Shown piece by piece: positions 1 through 7,313 of a stretch of 24,167 nucleotides of DNA. The notes beneath the pieces are model-generated. The model saw only the letters and a list, made by a program, of their open reading frames with translations, had not been told where the DNA came from and did not search any database. Source of the stretch: a virus; IMG/VR virus record IMGVR_UViG_3300037557_000625, positions 1-24,167 of that record; one strand, written 5' to 3'. Each line of letters opens with the position of its first letter. Within the stretch, counting starts at the first letter, position 1. The position numbers were made by a program, and so were the translations under genes.

Positions 1-2
1 AT

Positions 3-224
3 GGGAAACTTAAAGTTCAAGCAAATGATTCCAAAACATCTGTAGATAGTTACGCAGTTGATCTAGGACCCTCCGATGCAAATTTTAAAATGATTTTCAA
101 ACTAGAAAATCTTAAACTCTTGAAAGGATCTTATGATGTTAAGATATCAGACAAAGGTTTAGGACATTTTAAAAATGTTGATCTCGATCTAGAATATTGG
201 ATTGCAACCGAACAAACAACTTGA
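3..224 (+). CDS. 45: Sliding clamp gp45, C-terminal part (5' end outside window)
   Basis: An open frame enters from the left edge (first full codon at base 3) and stops with TGA at 222-224, giving 73 residues ending in LEYWIATEQTT. It lies immediately upstream of gp44, where T4-like phages carry gp45, the trimeric DNA-polymerase processivity clamp. The visible part has alternating beta-strand character and the tail resembles the end of T4 gp45 (a Y/F-x-A-x-E pattern, from memory). The identification rests mainly on synteny because the N-terminal two thirds are missing. The gene ends 4 bases before the gp44 start. Confidence 0.72.
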   Translation, partial: GKLKVQANDSKTSVDSYAVDLGPSDANFKMIFKLENLKLLKGSYDVKISDKGLGHFKNVDLDLEYWIATEQTT

Positions 225-233
225 AATTATGTC
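218..233 (+). promoter_or_regulatory. Possible RegA translational operator at the gp44 start
   Basis: The gp44 start is embedded in TTGAAATTATG, with no strong Shine-Dalgarno sequence. T4 RegA represses gene 44 by binding the initiation region, whose core I remember as GAAAUUAUG; this stretch matches it exactly. Since regA itself lies two genes downstream, autogenous control of the clamp-loader operon is a reasonable inference. It is unproven, because such A/T-rich start regions also occur by chance. Confidence 0.35.
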
Positions 234-1167
234 AAAAAATATATTATGGGTTGAAGCTTATAGGCCTCAAAAGGTATCTGAATGTATCCTACCTAAACAT
301 TTAAAAGAGCCGTTTGAATCTTATGTAGCTTCTGGAAATATTCCAAATCTTCTTTTATGTGGAGGTCCGGGTATGGGCAAAACCACTATTGCGAAAGCAA
401 TGTGCAAAGAGATTGGGCTTGATTATATTGTTATAAATGGTTCTCAGGAATCCGGTATTGATTTATTGAGAGTTAAGTTAGAAAATTATTGTAGCAGTGT
501 TTCATTAATTGGTGGTCGTAAGGTTGTTATTATAGATGAGGCTGATTATTTAAATCCACAATCTACTCAACCAGCAATGAGGGGGTTCATTGAAAGATTT
601 GCGGATAATTGTAGTTTCATTTTTACTTGTAATTATCTTAATAGAATTATTGAACCAATTCATTCTCGATGTGCGGTAATTGAATTTAAGGTAGATAAAA
701 AAGAATCTCCTCAGATAGCTACTCAGTTATTAGATAGGGTTAAAACAATTCTTAATGATAATAATGTAGAGTTCAATGAAAAAGTCGTTGTTGAACTCAT
801 TATGAAATATTATCCAGATTTTAGAAGGACATTAAATGAATTACAGCGTTATAGCAGCCACGGTCATATTGATAGTGGTGTACTTAGTTTGCTCTCTGAT
901 TCCGATTTTAACGCTCTAATCAATGCATTAAAGGAAAAGAACTTTACTAAGGTTCGTAAATGGGTAGTTGATACAAGCCATACAGATGCAAGGACCGTAT
1001 ATAGAAAGTTATATGATAATTTGCATGACCATTTAACTCCAGCAGGGATACCACCAGTAATACTCTTATTAGCAGATTATCAATATAAGAGTGCATTTGC
1101 AGCTGATCAAGATATAAATCTTACAGCGTGTTTAATTGAGATTATGATAGAAGGACAATGGCAATAA
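229..1167 (+). CDS. 44: Clamp-loader large subunit gp44 (AAA+ ATPase)
   Basis: This is the ATPase subunit of the gp44/gp62 loader that opens gp45 and places it on primer-template DNA. The 312-residue product (T4 gp44 is about 319) opens with EAYRPQKVSECILP, the N-terminal RFC-box style motif of gp44. Walker A GGPGMGKTT lies at about residues 45-53, the Walker B/DEAD box at 103-106, a sensor-1 Asn in FTCNYLN near 135, and the SRC arginine-finger motif near 146-148. The reading frame is open upstream to a TTG at 202, but that would overlap the clamp gene, and the ATG at 229 gives the expected N-terminus. Its end overlaps gp62 by 10 bases. Confidence 0.95.
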   Translation: MSKNILWVEAYRPQKVSECILPKHLKEPFESYVASGNIPNLLLCGGPGMGKTTIAKAMCKEIGLDYIVINGSQESGIDLLRVKLENYCSSVSLIGGRKVVIIDEADYLNPQSTQPAMRGFIERFADNCSFIFTCNYLNRIIEPIHSRCAVIEFKVDKKESPQIATQLLDRVKTILNDNNVEFNEKVVVELIMKYYPDFRRTLNELQRYSSHGHIDSGVLSLLSDSDFNALINALKEKNFTKVRKWVVDTSHTDARTVYRKLYDNLHDHLTPAGIPPVILLLADYQYKSAFAADQDINLTACLIEIMIEGQWQ

Positions 1168-1583
1168 ATCCCTTCGATTTTGTTAATGATATTAATTATA
1201 AGAAAAAAGATATTCTAAAAGATGACTTAGATAATCAATTAGAGGGGCAATATAAAGCGTTTCTTGTTAATCGTTCTTTAAGTTTTAATTTCGACACTAT
1301 CCTTCAAGCTAATGAGATGAATATTAGAAATCATCTAGATAACAAGCTTCAATACCACTATTTGCTAAATATTACCAGACCCAAGAATAGATTTGGTCGA
1401 TGGCTCAAAGCTGAAAAGTATGAGGCCGTGGATCTTATCGTTGAATATTATGGATACAGCCTTCAAAAAGCGCGAGAGGTTGTCGACATCTTCAGTGATG
1501 AGGATCTAAGTAATCTTAGGCAAGAATTATTTACAGGTGGATTGAAGGAGAACAATGAGCGTAGAGATAGAGTCTCTCGTTGA
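1158..1583 (+). CDS. 62: Clamp-loader small subunit gp62
   Basis: The product has 141 residues, shorter than T4 gp62 (187). It is placed directly between gp44 and regA as in T4. The segment RPKNRFGRWLKAEK followed by a helical stretch resembles the conserved RGKRYGKWAK region of T4 gp62. The protein has no ATPase motifs, as expected for the non-catalytic subunit that joins the gp44 tetramer. The ATG at 1158 is preceded by AAGGAC and overlaps the gp44 stop, suggesting coupled translation, which would keep the 4:1 loader stoichiometry manageable. The short size looks like loss of terminal extensions rather than truncation. Confidence 0.88.
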   Translation: MAINPFDFVNDINYKKKDILKDDLDNQLEGQYKAFLVNRSLSFNFDTILQANEMNIRNHLDNKLQYHYLLNITRPKNRFGRWLKAEKYEAVDLIVEYYGYSLQKAREVVDIFSDEDLSNLRQELFTGGLKENNERRDRVSR

Positions 1584-1995
1584 AATTAAGTTGAAACAAC
1601 CCGATGATTTTTTAAAAGTAAAAGAAACTTTAACGAGAATAGGTGTAGCATCTAAGAAGGATAGGACTTTATATCAATCTTGTCATATTCTTCATAAACA
1701 AAGTAGATATTATATCGTCCATTTTAAAGAATTATTTATGTTGGACGGGAAACCTTCCAACTTTTCGGAAAATGATCAAGCGAGAAGAAATACCATAGTT
1801 AATTTATTAGCTGAATGGGATCTAGTCGAAAAAGTTAGTAATGATAATATTGATGAAGATAACATAGTTCCAATTAATCAATTAAAGATTATAGCTTTTA
1901 AGAAAAAAGAAGAGTGGGAACTAGTTGCGAAATATAATATAGGTAATAAAAAAAATGACGACATTAAGCCTCAAAGCACACAAATTATATCCTGA
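1555..1995 (+). CDS. regA: RegA translational repressor
   Basis: RegA is an mRNA-binding protein that blocks translation initiation on early replication transcripts, including the clamp, the clamp loader and its own gene in T4. The 146-residue product strongly resembles T4 RegA (122 residues): QPDDFLKVKETLTRIGVA, YQSCHILHKQ, YYIVHFKELF and a C-terminal KEEWELVAKYNIGN block all match from memory. About 20 residues follow KYNIGN beyond the T4 end; these codons overlap the dUTPase gene by 41 bases. The start at 1555 has GGAG six bases upstream and lies 29 bases inside gp62, giving a tightly coupled gp44-gp62-regA unit. Confidence 0.95.
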   Translation: MSVEIESLVEIKLKQPDDFLKVKETLTRIGVASKKDRTLYQSCHILHKQSRYYIVHFKELFMLDGKPSNFSENDQARRNTIVNLLAEWDLVEKVSNDNIDEDNIVPINQLKIIAFKKKEEWELVAKYNIGNKKNDDIKPQSTQIIS

Positions 1996-2464
1996 CGTAA
2001 TACTCCCTTCATTTTCAACACAAGGTTCCGCATGTTTTGATATACATGCATATTATAAACCAGAATTGGGTTATAAAATTTGGAGCGATGATCGAAAAGA
2101 TTTTATTGAAAGACATGATAAGAATATAACAATACATCCTTTTCAAAGAGTTTTAGTTCCCACAGGAATTATTTTGGATATTCCAGCGGGTTATTCAGTA
2201 AGAATACATCCAAGATCTGGCACAGCAATTAAACAAGGTATGAGTTTTATTAATTGTGAAGGAGTGATAGATAATGATTATATCGATCCACTATTGATTC
2301 CCATAATAAATTTATCAGATATTCAGTCAATCGTTATAAATAACAATGATAGGATTGCTCAGGGAGAACTTGTGCAATTGGAGCATTATAATATCAAAGA
2401 AATTAGTTCGCCACCTACACAAAAAACCAGCCGAACAGGTGGTTTTGGGAGTACTGGCAAATGA
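1955..2464 (+). CDS. dut: dUTPase (trimeric dUTP pyrophosphatase)
   Basis: This enzyme hydrolyses dUTP to dUMP and pyrophosphate, keeping uracil out of phage DNA and feeding dTMP synthesis. All five motifs of the trimeric family are visible: GSACFDIHA at 24-32, PRSG at 86-89, GVIDNDYID at 103-111 (catalytic Asp, substrate-binding Tyr), DRIAQ at 132-136, and the glycine-rich C-terminal arm RTGGFGSTG at 160-168. At 169 residues it is slightly longer than typical (about 145-155) because of a loop at about 35-57. T4 itself uses an unrelated dCTPase-dUTPase (gp56), so this replaces that function. The start lies inside the end of regA. Confidence 0.95.
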   Translation: MTTLSLKAHKLYPDVILPSFSTQGSACFDIHAYYKPELGYKIWSDDRKDFIERHDKNITIHPFQRVLVPTGIILDIPAGYSVRIHPRSGTAIKQGMSFINCEGVIDNDYIDPLLIPIINLSDIQSIVINNNDRIAQGELVQLEHYNIKEISSPPTQKTSRTGGFGSTGK

Positions 2465-2655
2465 GTAAATTTAAAGTTGTAGGGCACAGTTACGACTTAG
2501 AAATATATGAAGAAGTTATAACTGATCCCGACAAAGGTACTATTGAATTCGACGAAGTTGGAGTATATAGTGCCAATTCCATATTATATTTAATATGGAT
2601 AGTGCTCAAACACAGATTTGAGCATTTTATAGCAGGAGAGGGTTGGAGAGATTAA
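2461..2655 (+). CDS. Small hypothetical protein downstream of dUTPase
   Basis: I do not recognise this 64-residue protein. Its ATG overlaps the dUTPase stop in an ATGA arrangement, so it is very likely translated by coupling. The N-terminal half is mixed charged with beta character; residues about 38-50 (ANSILYLIWIVLK) are hydrophobic but short for a confident membrane span, and the end is aromatic and basic. It is the last gene of the clamp-loader/dut unit before a non-coding gap. Confidence 0.7.
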   Translation: MSKFKVVGHSYDLEIYEEVITDPDKGTIEFDEVGVYSANSILYLIWIVLKHRFEHFIAGEGWRD

Positions 2656-2658
2656 CTC

Positions 2659-2687
2659 TTGACCTTTTCTTTTCATATTATTAAGAA
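2659..2687 (+). promoter_or_regulatory. Weak sigma70-like promoter before hsp20
   Basis: TTGACC (2659-2664) is followed after 17 bases by TAAGAA (2682-2687). The -35 box and the T/C-rich start of the spacer resemble the better promoter upstream of gp61 at 23994, but the -10 is poor and lies within the left arm of a hairpin. Host-type transcription of the heat-shock gene from here is possible, not established. Confidence 0.28.
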
Positions 2688-2711
2688 TTGCTTGCGTAAG
2701 GGTTCTTAATA
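2679..2711 (+). other. Hairpin in the dut-hsp20 gap
   Basis: A perfect 9-base inverted repeat, TATTAAGAA (2679-2687) and TTCTTAATA (2703-2711), encloses a 15-base loop. No T-run follows, so it is a poor intrinsic terminator; an mRNA-stability or processing hairpin at the end of the upstream unit is as likely. The stem is mostly A/T and therefore weak. Confidence 0.4.
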
Positions 2712-2746
2712 TTTTACTAAACGTCTTTGCTTAAAAAGGAGGACAT

Positions 2747-3223
2747 ATGATAACAACTAACGCACTTTCTATGATGGGAAGTTCCCCATTTCCCACTCAC
2801 AAACAATTCGAACAAGCATTAATTTCAGCCGTTGGGTTTGATACAATGTTTGATAGACTTTTTGAATGTAATCAACAAAACCAATCTTCTGGTTATCCAC
2901 CTTATAACTTGAAAAAAGATGGAGAACAATATATAATAGAGTTAGCAGTTGCAGGACTTAGCGAAAAAGATATTGTGGTTAATGTTGAGGACAGAGTATT
3001 AACTGTCAGTAGTGATACAGAAAAATCTGAAGAAACTTATCTTCATCAAGGTATTGCCAGACGCTCATTTAAGCGGTCTTGGACTTTGTCTGATGATATG
3101 ATAGTTAACGACGCGATTATGACTAGCGGAATGTTAATTATCACCTTAGAAAGAATTATTCCTGAGGAAAAGAAATCGAGGCGAATTCCAATTGTAACGA
3201 GGCCTTCGCACCAAGGACGGTAG
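2747..3223 (+). CDS. Small heat-shock protein (Hsp20/IbpA-like)
   Basis: This is an alpha-crystallin-type holdase chaperone that binds unfolding proteins. At 158 residues it closely resembles bacterial IbpA/IbpB: SAVGFDTMFDRLF at 27-39, GYPPYN at 49-54, an alpha-crystallin domain from about 50 to 142, YLHQGIARRSFKR at 98-110, and the GMLIITLERIIPEEKK end strand with its I-x-I/V-type tail. Hsp20 genes are common in marine T4-like phages (from memory) and are thought to help virion proteins fold. The start has an excellent AAGGAGG 5-6 bases upstream, stronger than most genes here, suggesting high expression. The gene stands alone between non-coding gaps. Confidence 0.95.
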   Translation: MITTNALSMMGSSPFPTHKQFEQALISAVGFDTMFDRLFECNQQNQSSGYPPYNLKKDGEQYIIELAVAGLSEKDIVVNVEDRVLTVSSDTEKSEETYLHQGIARRSFKRSWTLSDDMIVNDAIMTSGMLIITLERIIPEEKKSRRIPIVTRPSHQGR

Positions 3224-3238
3224 GTTCATATATTAGAC

Positions 3239-3295
3239 AAGAGGGCGCGTTATAAATATATTATATAGAAATTTGGTCATAACAACCCCTCTTTT
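3239..3295 (+). terminator. Possible long-loop terminator after hsp20
   Basis: AAGAGGG (3239-3245) pairs perfectly with CCCTCTT (3287-3293), followed by two more T residues. The 41-base loop contains the late-type promoter at 3251. Stem composition and position fit a terminator for hsp20, but the loop is long and the T-run short. Confidence 0.33.
3251..3258 (+). promoter_or_regulatory. T4-type late promoter (TATAAATA)
   Basis: This is an exact copy of the T4 late promoter octamer, read by the gp55/gp33-modified RNA polymerase in T4. It lies in a non-coding gap 49 bases before the M15 peptidase start and is well placed to drive that gene and the following small membrane ORF late in infection. 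Confidence 0.6.
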
Positions 3296-3306
3296 AGGAA
3301 TACACA

Positions 3307-3804
3307 ATGATAGATTTATTAAATACAGATGAAGACATTAGAGTAGCGAAAAATTTTACTCTTCCTGAACTCGTGAAAAGTTCAACCGCGGAAAGATTAG
3401 GAATAAGTAATATGCCTGATTCCGCACAGATTTTAGTTAACCTTACTAACGTTGCAAATCATATATTACAACCGATAAGAGATGAAGTTGGACCTCTTCG
3501 AGTTAATAGTGGGTATAGAGGAGGAGCACTGAATAAGGCAGTTGGTGGATCTAAAACCAGTCAGCATTGCTGGGGAGAAGCAGCAGATTTTGAAAGTTCC
3601 AGAATAGGCAATTATAAATTGGCTTGCTGGGTTAAAGAAAATTTAGATTTTGATCAATTGATTTTAGAATTTTATACTCAAGGCCAACCTAGCAGTGGGT
3701 GGGTTCATTGTTCATTTAAAACAAATGGGCAGAACCGTAAAAAAATTAATACAGCTTTGAGAATAAAAGGAAAAACAGTTTACAAAGATGGATTAATTCA
3801 ATGA
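3307..3804 (+). CDS. M15-family peptidase, probable endolysin or virion peptidase
   Basis: A 165-residue zinc peptidase of the M15 (D-Ala-D-Ala carboxypeptidase/VanY-like) superfamily, which cuts peptidoglycan cross-links. Visible motifs: FTLPELVKS near 17-25, SGYRGG at 68-73, SQHCWGEAADF at 85-95 with zinc ligands His87 and Asp94, DQLILE with Glu121, and GWVHCS at 131-136 with zinc ligand His134. It has no signal peptide and is a single domain. The late-type promoter upstream and the small membrane ORF overlapping its stop favour lysis; a tail-associated enzyme is the alternative. Confidence 0.9.
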   Translation: MIDLLNTDEDIRVAKNFTLPELVKSSTAERLGISNMPDSAQILVNLTNVANHILQPIRDEVGPLRVNSGYRGGALNKAVGGSKTSQHCWGEAADFESSRIGNYKLACWVKENLDFDQLILEFYTQGQPSSGWVHCSFKTNGQNRKKINTALRIKGKTVYKDGLIQ

Positions 3805-3965
3805 ACCGATTATTAATATTTCCTCTTTTGGTATATCTCCAATTTCTATATTTAATTGGTGCGTATAAGAATAAAAGAAGTTGGATTGATGATCATATAT
3901 TATGGTGCTATAAGAAATTAAAATCTTATGGACACAAAGTGGACTACAATTATTTTGATAAATGA
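3801..3965 (+). CDS. 54-residue membrane ORF between peptidase and polymerase
   Basis: This short ORF starts with an ATGA overlap on the peptidase stop and ends with an ATGA overlap on the gp43 start, so it exactly fills the gap. The product begins MNRLLIFPLLVYLQFLYLIG, one hydrophobic span of about 18 residues, followed by a basic and aromatic C-terminal tail (YKNKRSWIDDHILWCYKK). The arrangement with a peptidoglycan peptidase suggests a small holin or other lysis accessory, but I recognise no family. The precise start and stop couplings make it likely to be translated. Confidence 0.62.
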   Translation: MNRLLIFPLLVYLQFLYLIGAYKNKRSWIDDHILWCYKKLKSYGHKVDYNYFDK

Positions 3966-6466
3966 AATTTTATACAAATGTACACCAAATTGGTGATTAT
4001 ATTTTAGTTAGAGGTTATGAAAACGGAATACGTTTTGATGATCGAATTGAATATCACCCCACAATTTATATCCCCTCCAACAAAAAATCAAAGTATTCCA
4101 CTATAAATGGAAAATCTTTATCTCCCATCAAACCAGGCACAATAAAAGAAACAAGAGAGTTTATTCGAAAATATGATGGAGTAGAAAATTTTCAAATCTA
4201 TGGAATGACTGCTTGGAGATATAATTATATTTACGATGAGTTTCCCAAAGATAGAGGTATTGATTATGATTTTTCACAACTCATAGTTGCAAGTATTGAT
4301 ATTGAGGTTGGTTCAGAACATGGTTTTCCGGATCCACTTTCAGCCTCAGAAGAAATACAAGCCGTTACTGTTGGAGCAAAAGGAAAATATTTTGTATTTG
4401 GATGTGGTGAATATAATAATACTAATCCGGATGTTGAATATTTTCACTGCGCCGATGAAAATCATTTAGTTCAAGAATTTCTTTCTTTCTGGGAAAAGTT
4501 GGCACCTGATATTATTACAGGGTGGAATATTCAAGGCTTTGATATTCCATATTTAGTTAATAGAATTTCTAGATTATTTGATAGAAAGAATGTTAAGAGA
4601 TTATCTCCATGGAGAATAGTTAATGAGAGAACAACAAATTTTAGAGGTAGAGAAACAATCTTTCATGATCTCATTGGTATTGCTGTTATTGATTACATTG
4701 ATGTTTATAGAAGGAATTCTCCTCCGGCGGAAAGTTATAGGTTAGATTATATTGCTTCAGTTGAATTAGGAGAAAGAAAATTATCGTTTGAAGAATATGG
4801 AAATCTTTATACATTATATAAAGAAAATTATCAGTTGTTTATTGATTATAATATTAAAGATGCTCAGCTTGTAGAGCGACTAGAGGAAAAGAAAAAATTG
4901 ATAGAAATGGTGGTTGCTTTGGCTTATGAAGCAAAGGTAAACTATCAGGACACATTTGGAATGGTGATGATGTGGGAAGTTATTCTTGCGAATGATTTAA
5001 TGAATAGAAATATAGTAGTTCCACCTAAGAAAGATAATACAAAAAATGCCGCTTATACTGGAGCATATGTAAAAGAAGTACAAGCGGGGCTACATAATTG
5101 GGTTGTTAGCTTTGATTTAAATAGTCTATACCCTCATTTAATCATGCAATATAATATTAGCCCTGATACAATTTTAACGGGCGTTACAGAGTCTTGTCGA
5201 GTCGATTCTCTATTAAATAAGCAAATTGATTTAAACAAATATTATGATAAAGATATTATCATCGCTCCTAACGGTCAGGGATTTCGAAAAGACATACAGG
5301 GGTTTTTGCCTAGGATAATGCAGGAAAAATATGATAATAGAGTTATTTTTAAAAAGAAGGAAATCGCAGCTAAGAAAAAATTAGAAAAAGAAACGGATCC
5401 AGTCGAGATAGAAAAATTAAAAAAGGAAGCAGATTCATTTGGCAATAAACAGACCGCTATGAAATTAATGCTTAATAGTGTTTATGGAGCTTTTGGAAAT
5501 CCATATTTTAGATTTTTTGATTTGAGAATATCTGAAGCTATTACATTAGGTGGGCAGCTCAGTATTCGCTGGGCAGAAAATGTGGTCAATAATTATCTTA
5601 ATCAGATTATGGAGACAGGAGAGAATGATTATGTTCTTGCATCAGATACCGACTCTCTTTATATCACTTTAGATAAATTAGTAAAAAAAGTATTTCCTGA
5701 AAATCCAGATACAACTAAAGTAATAAATTTTTTAGATAAAGTGTGCGAGGATAAACTTCAAGGAGTAATTGATAGTGGATATTCTGAACTTGCAAATTAT
5801 ATGAATGCTTATGGTCAGAAGATGTTTATGAAAAGAGAGTGTCTCGCTGATAAAGGTATTTGGACAGGGAAGAAACATTATATTCTTAATGTTCATGATA
5901 ACGAAGGAGTTAGATATGCAAACCCTCGAATTAAGGTTATGGGGATTGAATCTGTTAAATCATCAACTCCTACATCTTGTAGAGATAAATTAAAAAAGTC
6001 TTTTGATATTATTATCAATCATGATGAAGCAACTATACAAAAGTTTATTGCAGATTTTAGAGAACAGTTTGAAAAAGAACCTATTGAAAATATTGCATTC
6101 CCCAGATCAGTTAAAGGGATTGAAAAGTATAATGGCGGTACAAAATTGTATGCTAAAGGAACTCCCGTACATGTAAAAGGAACACGCTTGTATAATCATT
6201 TTTTGAAACAGAAGAATTTACAAAATAAGTATCCACTTATTCAAGAGGGAGAAAAAATTAAGTTTGTGTATTTGAAACAACCTAATCCTATTAGAGATGG
6301 TGTTATAGCTATGATCGAAGGCTTGCCCGAAGAGTTCGGCCTTCATGATTATATTGATTATGAGAAGCAATTTGAGAAATCTTTCGGCGGTCCTTTAAAT
6401 GAAATATTAAAAGTGATTGGTTGGTCGTCAGAAAGAACGAGCTCTTTGGATGCGTTTTTAGTGTAA
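3962..6466 (+). CDS. 43: DNA polymerase gp43 (family B)
   Basis: Replicative polymerase with 3'-5' proofreading, 834 residues (T4 gp43 has 898). Exonuclease motifs: Exo I SIDIEVG with Asp113 and Glu115, Exo II NIQGFDIPYL at 189-198, Exo III YNIKDAQ with Asp300. Polymerase motifs: motif A SFDLNSLYP at 383-391, motif B KLMLNSVYGAFGN at 501-513, motif C SDTDS at 561-565 with Asp562 and Asp564, then GKKHYIL near residue 640. The C-terminus carries the expected tail for clamp contact. There is no intein, frameshift or split. The ATG overlaps the preceding small ORF by 4 bases and lacks a strong Shine-Dalgarno sequence, so it probably relies on coupling. Confidence 0.98.
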   Translation: MKFYTNVHQIGDYILVRGYENGIRFDDRIEYHPTIYIPSNKKSKYSTINGKSLSPIKPGTIKETREFIRKYDGVENFQIYGMTAWRYNYIYDEFPKDRGIDYDFSQLIVASIDIEVGSEHGFPDPLSASEEIQAVTVGAKGKYFVFGCGEYNNTNPDVEYFHCADENHLVQEFLSFWEKLAPDIITGWNIQGFDIPYLVNRISRLFDRKNVKRLSPWRIVNERTTNFRGRETIFHDLIGIAVIDYIDVYRRNSPPAESYRLDYIASVELGERKLSFEEYGNLYTLYKENYQLFIDYNIKDAQLVERLEEKKKLIEMVVALAYEAKVNYQDTFGMVMMWEVILANDLMNRNIVVPPKKDNTKNAAYTGAYVKEVQAGLHNWVVSFDLNSLYPHLIMQYNISPDTILTGVTESCRVDSLLNKQIDLNKYYDKDIIIAPNGQGFRKDIQGFLPRIMQEKYDNRVIFKKKEIAAKKKLEKETDPVEIEKLKKEADSFGNKQTAMKLMLNSVYGAFGNPYFRFFDLRISEAITLGGQLSIRWAENVVNNYLNQIMETGENDYVLASDTDSLYITLDKLVKKVFPENPDTTKVINFLDKVCEDKLQGVIDSGYSELANYMNAYGQKMFMKRECLADKGIWTGKKHYILNVHDNEGVRYANPRIKVMGIESVKSSTPTSCRDKLKKSFDIIINHDEATIQKFIADFREQFEKEPIENIAFPRSVKGIEKYNGGTKLYAKGTPVHVKGTRLYNHFLKQKNLQNKYPLIQEGEKIKFVYLKQPNPIRDGVIAMIEGLPEEFGLHDYIDYEKQFEKSFGGPLNEILKVIGWSSERTSSLDAFLV

Positions 6467-6473
6467 GAAATGT

Positions 6474-6481
6474 GATAAATA
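6474..6481 (+). promoter_or_regulatory. Late-promoter-like octamer before phosphoribosyltransferase
   Basis: GATAAATA differs from the T4 late octamer at one base and lies just after the gp43 stop, 18 bases before the next start. In such A/T-rich DNA, one-mismatch matches are expected by chance. Confidence 0.22.
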
Positions 6482-6499
6482 TATGATAAGGAATACATT

Positions 6500-6988
6500 A
6501 TGAAGGATATGAAAAAATTATGGTATAGCTGGCAGGAAATGTGTTTAGATGTAAATCAACTCTGCCGTGATATAGTGCTAGATAGATTCGAACCAGATGT
6601 TATAGTAGGTTTGAGTCGCGGCGGATTAACGCCTGGTGTTATGATGTCTCACTGGTTTAAGAAGCCATTTAAGCCCGTGAAGAGCGCTCTTAGAGATTTT
6701 CCTGAATGGGAAGATTATCTGCCACGGAAGTCAGATAAGAGGGTTTTAATCGTAGATGATATATGTGATAGCGGTGTAACGTTTGAACGTATATCAAAAT
6801 ATATTACGGGGCCAAGAGAGAACATGCCTTTAGAAATTCAGTGTGACGTAAGATTTGCATCACTCTGGTGGAATAATGAGGTAGATTTTAAACCTCATTA
6901 CTATGTTAGAGAAGTAGCTAAAGATACAGAGAAACTGTGGATCCATTTTCCGTGGGAATCTTGGTGGAGTGCACCACTACAACACTAA
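6500..6988 (+). CDS. Phosphoribosyltransferase (Gpt/xanthine-guanine type)
   Basis: A type I phosphoribosyltransferase, likely salvaging a purine base onto PRPP to give a nucleotide. In the 162 residues, the pyrophosphate loop GLSRGGL is at 37-43, the PRPP-binding signature VLIVDDICDSGVT at 82-94, and a C-terminal KLWIHFPWE at 145-153 resembles the FPWE ending of E. coli Gpt. This places it nearer the Gpt/XGPRT branch than orotate or adenine enzymes; the exact base is not decidable. A second ATG nine bases in is an alternative start, but AAGG upstream favours 6500. It follows gp43 by 33 bases, fitting a nucleotide-supply role. Confidence 0.85.
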   Translation: MKDMKKLWYSWQEMCLDVNQLCRDIVLDRFEPDVIVGLSRGGLTPGVMMSHWFKKPFKPVKSALRDFPEWEDYLPRKSDKRVLIVDDICDSGVTFERISKYITGPRENMPLEIQCDVRFASLWWNNEVDFKPHYYVREVAKDTEKLWIHFPWESWWSAPLQH

Positions 6989-7027
6989 CACTTTTTAACA
7001 ATTATAACCATAATGGAGTAATAATAC

Positions 7028-7246
7028 ATGTTAGATCAAGCAATAGGTTGGATTAAAAGCCTAACAGAAGCAGGACTCGCGCTAATAGCATTAGGCGTAG
7101 TTATGCAAATTATTTTCGGCGCAGCTGTTCCTTTCATTGGCATTGATGTCATTGGATCAGTTACCGATTTAGTTAAACAACTTGGATCAGAAGGATTAGT
7201 TGGTTTAGTAGCCATCTGGGTTCTCTGGGGAATTTATTCTAAGTAG
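7028..7246 (+). CDS. Small membrane protein, two predicted spans
   Basis: The 72-residue product has a long hydrophobic stretch at about 15-45 (AGLALIALGVVMQIIFGAAV onward) and a second near 55-70 (GLVGLVAIWVLWGIYSK), separated by a short polar segment. I recognise no family; a holin-like or membrane-remodelling role is only a guess. GGAG lies nine bases before the ATG, and a strong intrinsic terminator follows the stop closely, so the gene looks like the end of a transcript and probably well expressed. Confidence 0.75.
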   Translation: MLDQAIGWIKSLTEAGLALIALGVVMQIIFGAAVPFIGIDVIGSVTDLVKQLGSEGLVGLVAIWVLWGIYSK

Positions 7247-7257
7247 TCTATCCATAT

Positions 7258-7290
7258 AAAAGGGGGGTAAGGCAAATACACCCCCTTTTT
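7258..7290 (+). terminator. Intrinsic terminator after small membrane gene
   Basis: AAAAGGGGG (7258-7266) pairs with CCCCCTTTT (7281-7289), closing a loop of 14 bases. The stem is flanked by an A-run and a T-run in the classical form and begins 11 bases after the preceding stop codon. Confidence 0.88.
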
Positions 7291-7313
7291 ATTAAAATTA
7301 AAAGGAGAAAAAT

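Noticed and set aside
202-228. Upstream TTG start for gp44
   Set aside because: It would overlap the clamp gene and add nine residues not expected in gp44; the ATG at 229 gives the family N-terminus.
2335-2342. Exact TATAAATA inside the dUTPase gene
   Set aside because: It lies within coding sequence (Ile-Asn codons), with no gene start at a suitable distance except the coupled small ORF; treated as chance.
4287-4469. Forward ORF in another frame within gp43
   Set aside because: It is inside the exonuclease domain of gp43, with no ribosome site; a frame shadow.
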